Positions 8,449-17,754 are shown, numbered from the stretch's first letter. The stretch is DNA of 64,000 nucleotides from Taibaiella sp. (GCA_016786705.1 JAEUVV010000010.1:186001-250000), one strand, 5' to 3'. Notes: generated by a model from the letters alone, not told the origin. Numbers and translations are program-made.

Positions 8449-9111
8449 TTATTTTTTATAAAAATTAGATTCCCCATGAATATCGATATTACCACCGTGG
8501 TATTTAGGTTTACGATTGCGCGATACGTCCACAAAAGATTTTACTAAGGCCAGTTGTTCCCTGAGTTTATTCTTTTTAGCCAAATAGTAGCTGCCTTTAT
8601 CAGCAGCAAAGCCGACACAGGATATACCCATTTTTTCCCCTATAAAGATAGCCCGCTCCAAGTGATAAGCTTGTGTAACCATGATCGCTTCATCTACTTT
8701 AAACAGGTCCCTGGCCCGATAAACGGTCGAATAGGTATCAAATCCCGCATAGTCTACAAAAATATCTGTGGCAGGGACACCCGCATCAGCACAGTACTCT
8801 TTCATCACTTTCAACTCATCATAACGGTTACTGCCATTGTCTCCCGAAAGTAAAAGCCGCTTCACCTTTCCATGCTTATATAACAGCACACCCGCGTCCA
8901 GTCGGTCTTTCAGGTATTTGCTGGGCCTACCACCCGGCCCTATACCAGCGCCAAAAACGATAGCAACGTACTTATCGGGAACGGTTTCCAGGTCTTTATA
9001 AATATCGGCATCAGATACCGATTTTACATAGGCCCAGATAGCCGCGACACCTACGATACCTGCTATTCCCGTAGTTATCACTATTTTCCTTATTTTCTTG
9101 AATTTTGCCAT
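8449..9111 (-). CDS. SanA/YdcF-like DUF218 membrane protein
   Basis: The 220-residue protein has one N-terminal membrane helix (about 10-28) and a DUF218 domain. Visible family motifs are AIVFGAGI, the SKYLKDRLDAG segment, LLLSGDNG, and VTQAYHLERAIF. E. coli relatives (SanA, YdcF, ElyC) act in the envelope; SanA affects the outer-membrane barrier to vancomycin, and ElyC affects peptidoglycan precursor use. The start is the ATG at 9111, giving MAKFKKIRK; an in-frame ATG at 9144 is possible. The next gene, a metallo-beta-lactamase, begins 7 nt after its stop. The pairing of an envelope-barrier-type protein with a beta-lactamase suggests a shared cell-wall stress role, but this is inference. Confidence 0.85.
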   Translation of the reverse strand: MAKFKKIRKIVITTGIAGIVGVAAIWAYVKSVSDADIYKDLETVPDKYVAIVFGAGIGPGGRPSKYLKDRLDAGVLLYKHGKVKRLLLSGDNGSNRYDELKVMKEYCADAGVPATDIFVDYAGFDTYSTVYRARDLFKVDEAIMVTQAYHLERAIFIGEKMGISCVGFAADKGSYYLAKKNKLREQLALVKSFVDVSRNRKPKYHGGNIDIHGESNFYKK

Positions 9112-9213
9112 AGCATGGAAGGTGTATTGATAATCCAGAGCCAAGATACAAATCGTTCCGAACAGCTTTTCTACAAAAAAAGTTAATTTGCGGCAAAGAA
9201 TCCCAATTAAAAG

Positions 9214-9741
9214 ATGAAAAAGATAAGCAAGCCTGATTTTACGGAATTCGCAATGTATTACGAGCCCTATATTGAAAAGGTAGACCCAACTGTAAGTATT
9301 TTAGACCAGCTCAAATCTTCTGCTAAAGAAATCACCGCTTTGTATAAGTCGCTAAGCGAAGAGCAGCTGCGTTTCCGCTATGCGGAGGGTAAATGGTCTA
9401 TGAAAGACATCCTGATGCACCTGGTCGATGTAGAACGCGTGTTTGCTTACCGGGCTATGCGCTTTTCAAGGCTGGACAAAACGCCCCTGCCCTTTTTCGA
9501 TGAAAATGAATTTGCCAAAAACGCGCATGCCGACAATATCTCCACCACCAGACTTTTAAAAGAATTCAATGCCTGCCGCAACCTGAGCCTTGCTTTTTTT
9601 AATAACCTTACGGCAAAGCAAATGCTGCTGACCGGTATTGCCAGCAACTATTCCATGAGTGTGCGGGCCTGTGCCTGGATCATACTCGGGCATCAAATGC
9701 ACCACCGGACTGTGATCAATGAAAGATATTTAAATAGTTAA
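9214..9741 (+). CDS. DinB-family four-helix-bundle protein
   Basis: The 175-residue soluble protein fits the DinB/YfiT-like superfamily: the helix with GKWSMKDILMHLVDVER (His69), then a late GHQMHHRTVINERY segment (His160, His163/164) that would give the metal-binding histidine triad. Members bind Ni, Zn or Fe and many act as thiol S-transferases, but most are uncharacterised. It is transcribed alone, divergent from the SanA-like gene, and followed by a hairpin. A near-consensus -7 sequence (TAATTTG, one base short) is just upstream. Confidence 0.85.
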   Translation: MKKISKPDFTEFAMYYEPYIEKVDPTVSILDQLKSSAKEITALYKSLSEEQLRFRYAEGKWSMKDILMHLVDVERVFAYRAMRFSRLDKTPLPFFDENEFAKNAHADNISTTRLLKEFNACRNLSLAFFNNLTAKQMLLTGIASNYSMSVRACAWIILGHQMHHRTVINERYLNS

Positions 9742-9759
9742 GTACTTTTCAAAAAACTA

Positions 9760-9800
9760 AAATTCCTGGTGCATTGAATAGTTCAATTTACCAGGAATTT
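9760..9800. terminator. Convergent hairpin after the DinB gene
   Basis: An 11-bp perfect stem (9760-9770 with 9790-9800) has an inner TTGAA/TTCAA stem in its loop. The T tract is poor, so strength is uncertain. It lies between convergent genes. Confidence 0.6.
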
Positions 9801-9814
9801 AATCTCATAAACCC

Positions 9815-9829
9815 AGCCTTCGATAGGCT
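9815..9829. repeat. REP-like short hairpin motif
   Basis: AGCCT-TCGAT-AGGCT forms a small hairpin followed by CAGGATGA. It resembles the CTTCGACAGGCTCAGG type of short interspersed repeat found between genes in many bacteria. I saw only one copy in this window, so repeat status is unproven. Confidence 0.35.
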
Positions 9830-9876
9830 CAGGATGATAATAAGGAAAATCTCAGGATACCACCAGCTAATGGTTA

Positions 9877-10680
9877 TTAAAACAGTGCCCTGAATTGCAG
9901 GTAGCCCTGGTCTTCTTCTGCAGCGGGGATCGTAGCCACACAATTGTTCGCTGCCGCATGTTCCTGGATATTCTGTACCCTGTTGTCCGGGTTAGGATGC
10001 GTGCTCAGGAAAGCCGGAACACCGGAACCGCCATGGCTGTTCAGTTTAATAAAAAAGTCAGCCGCACCATCTGCACGGTATTTTGTAGGGCATAAATAGT
10101 TTACGGAATAGGTATCCGCATCTTTCTCATCACTGCGGCTAAAGCTTAAACTAATCAGTTCTGCTCCTATCTGCGTCAGCATGTTCTGATCATTTCCCAA
10201 AACAATGTCCAACAAAGTTTGCACCCCATATTTTTTGGTTAATTGATTGGTAGAATGCCTGCGGTCGGCGTGTGCCATTTCATGACCCATTACCCCGGCG
10301 AGAGAAGATTTATTCTCCAGGTACTTAATCAGGCCGGTATAGATATAAATGTATCCACCGGGTGTACAGAACGCGTTTACGGTATTATCATCATCAATAA
10401 TGTAAATTTCCCAGGCAAACTGGCTCTTATAAGTGATCTTACCACTATTCAGTATATCATCCCGCATAGCGTAGAGATAGCTATAGGCCGCCTGGTGCGT
10501 TGCAGGATTCAAAATAGGAAATTGAGCCGGGTCGGCCTCTATCTGCGCCTTTGTCTGCAGCCCTAATTCTATATCATTATCAATAGAAAAAATGTTGATC
10601 CCGTTTTTACCACAGCCACTGTAAAAAACAGTACTGGCGCTTAATAAGGCGCCTATACCTAATAAGTATATTTTCTTCAT
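9877..10680 (-). CDS. M48-family metallopeptidase, lipoprotein
   Basis: The 267-residue protein is a zinc metalloprotease. HEMAH (133-137) is the HExxH site, and Glu185 in SRSDEKDAD is the expected third ligand, as in BepA/LoiP-type periplasmic M48 proteases. The N-terminus is a lipoprotein signal with the lipobox ending in SGC (Cys23), so it likely faces the periplasm, where relatives degrade misfolded outer-membrane or secreted proteins. Unlike BepA there is no C-terminal TPR domain. It is a single gene after the polysaccharide deacetylase, in the same direction, with an 86-nt gap. Confidence 0.92.
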   Translation of the reverse strand: MKKIYLLGIGALLSASTVFYSGCGKNGINIFSIDNDIELGLQTKAQIEADPAQFPILNPATHQAAYSYLYAMRDDILNSGKITYKSQFAWEIYIIDDDNTVNAFCTPGGYIYIYTGLIKYLENKSSLAGVMGHEMAHADRRHSTNQLTKKYGVQTLLDIVLGNDQNMLTQIGAELISLSFSRSDEKDADTYSVNYLCPTKYRADGAADFFIKLNSHGGSGVPAFLSTHPNPDNRVQNIQEHAAANNCVATIPAAEEDQGYLQFRALF

Positions 10681-10766
10681 AAACAGTTCTTTTGGAACAA
10701 AGTTAAAAAAATTACCTGCAAATGACCTGCACTCTTTAGTTTTCCACTTGTTATCGTACTAAACGC

Positions 10767-11537
10767 CTATTCCATCACCACGGGAAAACCAAAACTCAGG
10801 CCTTTTTCCCTTAAGCGGGCGATCAGTTCAGGCAGCATCGCGACGGTAATATCACAACGGTCGTGCAGCAGGATGATATTATTGCTGCGCACGCTATTAA
10901 GTATCTTGTTCAATAAGGCTTCAGGGTCTTTGGCAATAGTATCCATACTTCTTAGGGTCCAACCTACCGATTGCAGCCCAAGCTTTGCCAATGCCTTCGC
11001 CAGGTTGGGGTTCGTTACCCCAAAGGGCGGCCTGAAAATATCAGGACTTACCCCTGTAGCCGCATGGATCAATTCATTACATTTGGTAATATCTTCTGCC
11101 ATGAGTTGTGCAGATTGCCAGTAAAAAGCGGCATTATGGGCATAGGTATGATTCCCGAGTAAATGTCCCTCGTCTTTGATTCTTTGCAGAATAGGTTCTT
11201 TCCCGGCGATTTCCTTCCCGATAACAAAAAATGTTGCGCGTACTCCTTCCGCTTTCAATATGTCCAGGACCTTTAAAGTATTTTCATGCGGGCCGTCGTC
11301 AAATGTAAGCGCTACAGGTTTTGTACCTGCTCTTAACTGCTGCAGGCTCAGGGGCACCCTGTTGACAGACTTCAGGAAGAAATTCCATTGTATATTCCTG
11401 CAACCCTGCACCAAAACAGCCAGCAACACCAGTATCGTCACTAAGATCCACCACCAGGCATACCCGCTGTAGACCACGCCCGCAATCACATGGGCCAGCA
11501 ACAGCAAAGCAAATACCAAATAATATTTAAATTTCAT
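10767..11537 (-). CDS. Polysaccharide deacetylase (CE4/NodB homology), membrane-anchored
   Basis: The 256-residue protein has two N-terminal membrane helices (about 6-24 and 28-46) and then a NodB domain. Motif 1 is TFDDGP (Asp80/81), motif 2 is H130-TYA-H134, and RPPFG and the late LLHD segment complete the CE4 set, so the metal triad Asp-His-His and catalytic residues are intact. CE4 enzymes remove N- or O-acetyl groups from chitin, peptidoglycan, poly-N-acetylglucosamine or xylan. It begins 3 nt after the stop of the large repeat protein and is the last gene of a three-gene operon, so its substrate is probably a surface polysaccharide handled by the partner proteins. Confidence 0.9.
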   Translation of the reverse strand: MKFKYYLVFALLLLAHVIAGVVYSGYAWWWILVTILVLLAVLVQGCRNIQWNFFLKSVNRVPLSLQQLRAGTKPVALTFDDGPHENTLKVLDILKAEGVRATFFVIGKEIAGKEPILQRIKDEGHLLGNHTYAHNAAFYWQSAQLMAEDITKCNELIHAATGVSPDIFRPPFGVTNPNLAKALAKLGLQSVGWTLRSMDTIAKDPEALLNKILNSVRSNNIILLHDRCDITVAMLPELIARLREKGLSFGFPVVME

Positions 11538-11540
11538 CGG

Positions 11541-13988
11541 CTATTTTTTGCTTAAATAATCGGCATAATACGCACAGGTCCCTTTCACCAACTGCATATA
11601 CCTGGTGCCGGAGAAGGTAGTGCTTAGCTTTTCAAAATATGGATTTTTAAGAGCATTGGTATAATAGGCTTCGTCATAGTAATAAGCTTTGCCCCCGTCA
11701 CTGGTCGGGCTGCGCTTGGTCCAGCATTTAGCCGCACCCCATAGCGCTTTGGCCTTAAGCTCGGGATCCACAGCAGCAGCAGCGGCTTTATTAAAATATT
11801 GTTCTGCGGAAAACACCCGGTAATATTCCAGTAGATGACGGGGTAATTTAGCATCATTCGGGTCTTTAAAATAACCGTTATCATCTGTGGCGATACGGTT
11901 GTAGGCCACTATATCAGCCGCTTTACCGTAATAGGATATATTATAAAGCGCTACCGCATAGCCGTATAAAGCGCCGGCATCATTGGGATTTTTGGCGATG
12001 ATATCCTGCAATTCCGCCATGCGTTTACTAAAACTTAATTTAGTGTAGGTTCTTGCGGTATCCTGTGCATAAATTTCTATATAGTCGTTGATTTGCGGCA
12101 TGAACGGGTTCGGGAAACTGCTCGCAGGCACGTCTTTTTGCTCAAAAATTTTGATAGCCGATTTAAAGTCCCCGCTACGCACATACATGGTACCTTCCAG
12201 CTCTTTCAATACTGGCAATGTATAATAAGTCGGGGCTACCAGCCATTCTTCAAAGGCCGATTTTTTAGCATCTGCCCTGAAAGCCTGCACTTTTCTAAGG
12301 CTGGCTACGGAAAGGTTGCTCAAAACATCGCCCTGGATATCCTGGAAGTCCTTGTCTGCGTCGAAGCTGGCACGGCTGCTGTCCCAGGTATTGGCATGCG
12401 CCATGGCATAAACACCTTTTATCGTATCTCCCTGCTGGAAATATTTCCCGGCTACCAGGTGGTTCATTACATCCCGGAACTGGTAGGAGGCCAGGTCTGA
12501 TTTTTTCGCTACTTCATTCAGCGCTTTAAGCTTAGGCAGCAAATCGGTCTCTATCTGGGTGGTGATGGTTTTTGATTTATATAAGGTATACAACAGGTCT
12601 ATGACCTGGTACAATCCTTTTTCACTTTCTTTCATCCCGCTGGCCACAGCTTTATCCATGCCGGCCTGCATTTCCGGCGCATTATTCTGCATACAGGCCA
12701 GGTAAGCCTTGGTCAGGTACCATAACGCCGGTGTTCCCGCTTTCTTATCCGCGATAAGCTGGTCAATAAATGCATTCAGCGACTTAATATAATCTTTATA
12801 CCTTTTATCCGCTGTAGCATCCGCCTTATTGTCACCATAATCCATACTACGGATGCTGTAATACCAGATCCTGGCATCCGGCAATTGATTTTCCGCGTAA
12901 ATCAGTTTCTGGAAATAGTCTTCTTCCAGTTTATTGATTTCCCGGTTCATCAGGACATCTATACCTTCCACCTTCGGGTCTAAAGCATAAGCTTTCTTAA
13001 TATCTTCCAGGGCAAAGTCGGGGTAAGCCCGCAAGCCTTTCATCACCAGCACTACTGCACGTTCATGATCGGTTTTACACAGATCGTAGATTTCCTGTAT
13101 ACGGTCTTTTTTCAATTCACTGGTTTCTGAATCGTACCATTTACGCGACCATTCAAAGCTGATCATCGCTTCATATTTATACGCATCACTATTGTCAAAC
13201 ATTTTGGCGTAGTAGTATCCGGCCAGTGGTTTATCGCCGTTCCGGTAATGTGCCCCGGCCTTGAAGCCAATGATCCGTGTATAGGCCACACTTCGATCTG
13301 CTTTATTCGCCAGGTATTGATCGTACAGGCTCAGCACTTCATCATTCTGGTTGGCATAAAACGCCATTCTTAATACCTGGAAGGCATATTTCATTTTCAG
13401 GAAATCATTCTTCTCTTTTTTAAAGGCCGTAAGACCTTCGTCCTTCAGGCTATTATTGGATTGAATGGGTTTCTTTTTATTATCGTTCCAGTCTGTATTG
13501 GCCTGGCTGGCATTGATCTCGCATTTTTTAGCATAAATCAGGTAGTCCAGGTATTCTTTATTTTTCTTTTGGGCAAGAAACTGGTAAAATTCATTGCCTG
13601 CAAGGCTGTCATTACTGCCTTTCGCAATCCCATCCGCCTTTAAAGCAAACAAACTGTTCAGCCCTGCATCATAGACGATCGCTTTTAGGGTATTAATACT
13701 GAACTTGTTGTCCAGAGCGGTTTTCCACTCTTCCAGGATCAATTGTTTATTGATCTTTTCTGCCGAGGTGCCGGAATAATTTTCATCCCAATAGCGATAA
13801 TCGCTGTAGTACAGGTCTCCGCTCACGAAGTTGAAAGGCATATAAGCCGGTTTCCCAGGTGCTTCATTACCAAAAAACTGCGGGTAGGTATCATAATTAT
13901 TATAATCGGCACAAGCACTAATAACCTGTTCTGAAGACACTAAACCAAATACACTAATCGAAACTGCTAAAAACTTTTTCCAGTTCAT
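11541..13988 (-). CDS. Large secreted protein of unknown function with helical repeats
   Basis: The 815-residue protein starts with a signal peptide (hydrophobic stretch in residues 5-17, then ISAC near residue 26, which could serve as a lipobox). The mature part is tyrosine- and alanine-rich and largely helical, with repeated units like RVAYTRIIGFKAGAHYRNGD and GALYGYAVALYNISYYGKAA that look like degenerate TPR repeats. I recognise no enzyme motif. Its start overlaps the end of the preceding lipoprotein gene by 35 nt, and its stop is 3 nt from the deacetylase ATG. The tight operon suggests the three products work together at the cell surface. Confidence 0.75.
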   Translation of the reverse strand: MNWKKFLAVSISVFGLVSSEQVISACADYNNYDTYPQFFGNEAPGKPAYMPFNFVSGDLYYSDYRYWDENYSGTSAEKINKQLILEEWKTALDNKFSINTLKAIVYDAGLNSLFALKADGIAKGSNDSLAGNEFYQFLAQKKNKEYLDYLIYAKKCEINASQANTDWNDNKKKPIQSNNSLKDEGLTAFKKEKNDFLKMKYAFQVLRMAFYANQNDEVLSLYDQYLANKADRSVAYTRIIGFKAGAHYRNGDKPLAGYYYAKMFDNSDAYKYEAMISFEWSRKWYDSETSELKKDRIQEIYDLCKTDHERAVVLVMKGLRAYPDFALEDIKKAYALDPKVEGIDVLMNREINKLEEDYFQKLIYAENQLPDARIWYYSIRSMDYGDNKADATADKRYKDYIKSLNAFIDQLIADKKAGTPALWYLTKAYLACMQNNAPEMQAGMDKAVASGMKESEKGLYQVIDLLYTLYKSKTITTQIETDLLPKLKALNEVAKKSDLASYQFRDVMNHLVAGKYFQQGDTIKGVYAMAHANTWDSSRASFDADKDFQDIQGDVLSNLSVASLRKVQAFRADAKKSAFEEWLVAPTYYTLPVLKELEGTMYVRSGDFKSAIKIFEQKDVPASSFPNPFMPQINDYIEIYAQDTARTYTKLSFSKRMAELQDIIAKNPNDAGALYGYAVALYNISYYGKAADIVAYNRIATDDNGYFKDPNDAKLPRHLLEYYRVFSAEQYFNKAAAAAVDPELKAKALWGAAKCWTKRSPTSDGGKAYYYDEAYYTNALKNPYFEKLSTTFSGTRYMQLVKGTCAYYADYLSKK

Positions 13989-14991
13989 TTGTTTTATAAT
14001 TTTTGAAATTCAGACTATCACAATGGTAAAGCAGCAAATTTAAAGAATCCCCTTTGATTCTTTGGGCCAGATATTTTGATATTTCTTTTACGCGCTCTAT
14101 ATGGCTTTCTTCCAGGCGCAACAGTTGTCCTTTTTTAAGGGTATACCCTTTTAATGAATGATCGTCTTTCACTTTATAGGTAAATTCACCTGTTTTTTCT
14201 ATCTGCAGGTCATTTTGCAGGTCTGTGCTACTCACATCCCTTAAAATCCCTTTTAATTGATCCGATTCGAAGAGCAAAGTCCATTGGAAGATCGGCAAAG
14301 CGATGTCCAGGGGTAAAGGGTAGGACCCTACCGTTTCCAGGTAAGATTTGGCCGATTGCGTGTTCAGAATAGAGTTTTCCACCTTTACATTCCTGAGATT
14401 GTCTATATTATAGACCATTAAAAGTCCTTTATCTGCCGGTGGTATGCCGGCGGCGGCAAGATATTTTACCTGATGCAACCTTATGGTAACACTTAACAAT
14501 TTATCTTTAAAGTAAGCTTGCTGCTTAAGTTTGTTGAGGAGCTCAAAATAAAGGTCTTTATTCTTTTGCGTCCAGTCACAATCTATCTGGAGCTCTGCAG
14601 GAACTATACCGGCCTCTTTAGCCTTTTGCTCGACCAGGGTGGCAATATTACGCGCATAAAACTCCAGTTCTTTCCAGGACATGGCGTTAAGTCCTGCAGG
14701 GGTGATAAACACAACCGGTACTATAGGCTGCCGGGGTAATCCCTTTCCGAGATTAATGATCGCTTTGGGGCTCACTTTTTTACCCTCGGCATCCACATCA
14801 AAAAAACGCAGGTAAAACCGGTCTGTCTTAAGGCTGTCCATATAGCGGTTTTCATATTCACTTATGGTCACATTCGTTTTCCAGTAATAAAAACCACGGC
14901 CCACAAAGCGGTCCGGGCTGCTTTTACAGGCAGTCCAGAATAGCGAAGAAAGCAGGAGCAGTATTACATTCCGGGGCAATCGCAAATTCAT
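13954..14991 (-). CDS. Lipoprotein with TIM-barrel-like fold (DUF3142-like)
   Basis: The 345-residue protein has a lipoprotein signal with lipobox FWTAC (Cys22). The rest shows alternating beta strands and helices of a TIM barrel: FYYWKT, RFYLRFFDVD, PVVFITPAG, ELQIDCDWTQKNKDLYFELL, LSVTIRLHQ, GLLMVYNI. The fourth strand with its acidic end resembles the QxDxD segment of DUF3142 proteins, a family related to glycoside-hydrolase barrels; this assignment is by eye. The start is the ATG at 14991; a longer start at 15015 would lie at the promoter. It is the first gene of the operon with the repeat protein and the CE4 deacetylase. Confidence 0.7.
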   Translation of the reverse strand: MNLRLPRNVILLLLSSLFWTACKSSPDRFVGRGFYYWKTNVTISEYENRYMDSLKTDRFYLRFFDVDAEGKKVSPKAIINLGKGLPRQPIVPVVFITPAGLNAMSWKELEFYARNIATLVEQKAKEAGIVPAELQIDCDWTQKNKDLYFELLNKLKQQAYFKDKLLSVTIRLHQVKYLAAAGIPPADKGLLMVYNIDNLRNVKVENSILNTQSAKSYLETVGSYPLPLDIALPIFQWTLLFESDQLKGILRDVSSTDLQNDLQIEKTGEFTYKVKDDHSLKGYTLKKGQLLRLEESHIERVKEISKYLAQRIKGDSLNLLLYHCDSLNFKNYKTNELEKVFSSFD

Positions 14992-15012
14992 TTTATCTTT
15001 TCTATTACACCG

Positions 15013-15020
15013 CAAAAGTA
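15013..15020 (-). promoter_or_regulatory. -7 box for the leftward three-gene operon
   Basis: On the - strand this reads TACTTTTG, an exact TAnnTTTG match, 21 nt before the ATG at 14991. It directly abuts the rightward box at 15021. Confidence 0.65.
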
Positions 15021-15028
15021 TATTTTTG
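15021..15028 (+). promoter_or_regulatory. -7 box for the PIG-L deacetylase gene
   Basis: TATTTTTG is an exact TAnnTTTG match, 42 nt before the ATG at 15071. It is back to back with the leftward box, so the two RNA polymerase footprints would clash. Confidence 0.65.
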
Positions 15029-15070
15029 TCCCCTTTAATCGGGCACTAATAATAATATTATAATTTCCAG

Positions 15071-17527
15071 ATGAGCAATAAATCGATATTCCTGTTCCTC
15101 CTAAGTATCCTGTTGTTACCGAAAAAGTCCGATGCCCAGCAGTTGCGGCCCGCCCCATCCGCCGGCATTTATAAATCACTACAGCAGCTGCAGCGCATGG
15201 GTACCGTAATGTATATCGCCGCACACCCGGACGATGAAAATACCCGGCTGATCACTTACCTGGTACATCATGACCATATTAATACGATCTATCTTTCGCT
15301 GACCCGCGGTGATGGCGGTCAGAACATTATTGGCAATGAACAGGGCGCCGCGCTGGGTCTTATCCGTACCAATGAAATGATGATGGCCCGTAAAATTGAC
15401 GGCGGTAAGCAATTATTTACCCGGTTCATTGATTTCGGGTTTACCAAATCGCCAGTAGAAACATTTAACTTCTGGGATAAACAGCAGGTTGTTGATGATA
15501 TCAAAACAGCGATCCAGCAATATAAACCGGACGTACTGATCTGCCGCTTCCCGACTACCGGTGAAGGGGGGCATGGCCAGCATACCGCCTCGGCAATTGC
15601 CGCCTTGGAAGCCTTCAAACAATTAGAACAATCTAAAGATAAAACTGCCTGGAAGCCAAAGCGCATCCTCTTTAACGCGTTCCGGTTTGGCTCTGCCAGT
15701 ACTATCAGAGCGGGACAGTTTGAAGTGCCTATCAACCAGTTTGATCCTATATTAGGAGAGGCTTATGGTGAGGTGGCCGGCAGAAGCCGCTCTGAGCATA
15801 AAAGCCAGGGCGCCGGTACCCCGCAGAGCTACGGCATCAGCAATGAGCATTTTGAGCTGATGGCCGGCTCCGAAATGAAAACTTCCATTTATGATGGCGT
15901 AGATACTACCTGGAACAGGATAGGCTTAAAAACCATCGGGCAGGAAATCAATAAGATCATCGGCCAGTTCCAGTTCCAGGCGCCCCAGAAAAGTGTTCCG
16001 GCACTGATCAGCTTAAGAAAAAAACTAAAGTCCGCTAAAACGGACAACAATTTCTGGCTAACCACTAAACTGAATGAGCTGGACCAAGTCATCCTGGATT
16101 GTACCGGTTTTCAAATGGAGGTATTGAGCAAAACGCCTACTACGATTGCAAACGCATCCTTACCGGTCGAAATCAAAGCCATAAGCCGTTACCCGGGTTT
16201 GCAAATAAAGTCTATTAATGAGGTGGAAGGCAGGGCGCTTGCCGCTGACATCAAACCGGAAACCGACAAAATATGGGAAACACAAACGGAAACAACTGTT
16301 TTCAACGCCTTTGGCATCACCCAGGCCTACTGGTTACAGGATGCGGGCAAAGACAACAAGTTCGCCTACCCTGCCCCCTACCAGAACGAGCCTTTGAGCT
16401 ATAATCCTTTTGTACTGAAAACTACACTCCTTATTGAAGGGGAAACTTTCATTGCAGAAACGCCCGTTTCTTATAAAAAACTGGACCCGACCAGGGGTGA
16501 TGTGATCGAAGCAGTACGCATAATGCCTGATTTTGATATAACACCTGCAGTGTCGAGTATTGTGCTCCAGAAAGATAAGGATTTTGAATTAGCGGCCCTC
16601 GTATTTTCAAGAGTAGATGCTGCGAATGCGACCCTGGAAATCTATAACGATGCCGGGACACTTATTGCCGCGCAACAGGATATTTCTTTAAAGAAAAATG
16701 AAAGTAAAAAGATCAGCGTTCCTGTAAAAGGCAATGCCACGGCCGGTTTACCGGGTGAATCAAAATTAAACTATGTCCTGGTGGTTGATGGTAAAAAATA
16801 TAAAAAGCAATTACATACGATCCAATATCCGCATATCCCTACCCTTCAATATTTCACCGATGCCAGTGCTAACGTTATTATTGAAAACTGGAGTACAAAA
16901 GTAACCAACATCGGTTACATTACCGGTGCGGGAGATAAAGTTGCGGAAAGTCTTTCCGACTTGGGCCTTAATGTGACAATATTAAGCAATAATGAGCTCA
17001 GCGATGTAAACAATTTAAAAAAATACGATGCCATCGTCTGTGGTGTAAGACTGGCTAATACCCGTAAGGATATAGAGCAATATTTACCGGAACTTTGGAA
17101 ATACATCAACCAGGGGGGTACCGTAGTCATGCAGTACAACACCAGCATGGGCCTGGAGCTGAATAACTTCAGCCCGCTACCTATAAAGCTTTCGCGCAGC
17201 CGGGTGACCGATGAGAAGGCAGCAGTAGCAGTCCTGGATCCCACCGATAAACTTTTAAACAGTCCCAATAAAATAGAAGTCGGAGATTTTGATCACTGGG
17301 TACAGGAAAGAGGTATCTACTACCCCGAGTCCTGGGACAAAAATTACAAAGCCTTATTATCCATGCATGACCCGGAAGAGGAAGCACTAAAAGGAGGTAT
17401 TATTTATGCCCCTTATGGAAAAGGCCATTTTGTCTATACCTCACTGGTATTTTTCAGGCAATTACCTGCGGGCAACAGGGGGGCTATAAGGCTGTTCCTG
17501 AACCTAATAAATATTGGTAAATCGTAA
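15071..17527 (+). CDS. PIG-L/LmbE-family deacetylase, secreted, with C-terminal amidotransferase-like domain
   Basis: The 818-residue protein has a signal peptide (about 1-22), then a PIG-L domain with AHPDDE (51-56), the zinc-binding motif of LmbE-type N-acetylglucosaminyl deacetylases, and later GHGQHTASA carrying the third ligand. A middle region is built of beta-sandwich-like sequence. The C-terminal 200 residues (GAGDKVAESLSDLGLNVTIL, YDAIVCGVR, YINQGGTVVMQYNT) look like a ThuA/GATase1-like fold. This long architecture is common in Bacteroidota and probably acts on amino-sugar glycans in the periplasm. It is divergent from the deacetylase operon, so two deacetylase families share one control region. 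Confidence 0.88.
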   Translation: MSNKSIFLFLLSILLLPKKSDAQQLRPAPSAGIYKSLQQLQRMGTVMYIAAHPDDENTRLITYLVHHDHINTIYLSLTRGDGGQNIIGNEQGAALGLIRTNEMMMARKIDGGKQLFTRFIDFGFTKSPVETFNFWDKQQVVDDIKTAIQQYKPDVLICRFPTTGEGGHGQHTASAIAALEAFKQLEQSKDKTAWKPKRILFNAFRFGSASTIRAGQFEVPINQFDPILGEAYGEVAGRSRSEHKSQGAGTPQSYGISNEHFELMAGSEMKTSIYDGVDTTWNRIGLKTIGQEINKIIGQFQFQAPQKSVPALISLRKKLKSAKTDNNFWLTTKLNELDQVILDCTGFQMEVLSKTPTTIANASLPVEIKAISRYPGLQIKSINEVEGRALAADIKPETDKIWETQTETTVFNAFGITQAYWLQDAGKDNKFAYPAPYQNEPLSYNPFVLKTTLLIEGETFIAETPVSYKKLDPTRGDVIEAVRIMPDFDITPAVSSIVLQKDKDFELAALVFSRVDAANATLEIYNDAGTLIAAQQDISLKKNESKKISVPVKGNATAGLPGESKLNYVLVVDGKKYKKQLHTIQYPHIPTLQYFTDASANVIIENWSTKVTNIGYITGAGDKVAESLSDLGLNVTILSNNELSDVNNLKKYDAIVCGVRLANTRKDIEQYLPELWKYINQGGTVVMQYNTSMGLELNNFSPLPIKLSRSRVTDEKAAVAVLDPTDKLLNSPNKIEVGDFDHWVQERGIYYPESWDKNYKALLSMHDPEEEALKGGIIYAPYGKGHFVYTSLVFFRQLPAGNRGAIRLFLNLINIGKS

Positions 17528-17541
17528 GTATAATAAATTAT

Positions 17542-17580
17542 CCTGAATGCAGGCATCTAACAGCCCTGCTTGCATTCAGG
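17542..17580 (+). terminator. Hairpin after the PIG-L gene
   Basis: CCTGAATGCA (17542-17551) pairs perfectly with TGCATTCAGG (17571-17580) across a 19-nt loop. There is no T tract, so it may be an RNA-end stem rather than a strong intrinsic terminator. The rest of the 227-nt gap shows nothing definite. Confidence 0.5.
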
Positions 17581-17754
17581 CCGTATCCCGCATATAGTCA
17601 CTAATATGTGAACATAAAAAAATCTGGTAAAAGGTTCAGGCATTTCAATGTTTTTATTATTAAAAGAGTTTTTAAGTAATCTTATGTACCTTTATCTCTT
17701 AAACCCTTTAATTGTTTTAATTAATAAGGCTCCCTTTAGTCTTTGCTTGTTTAG

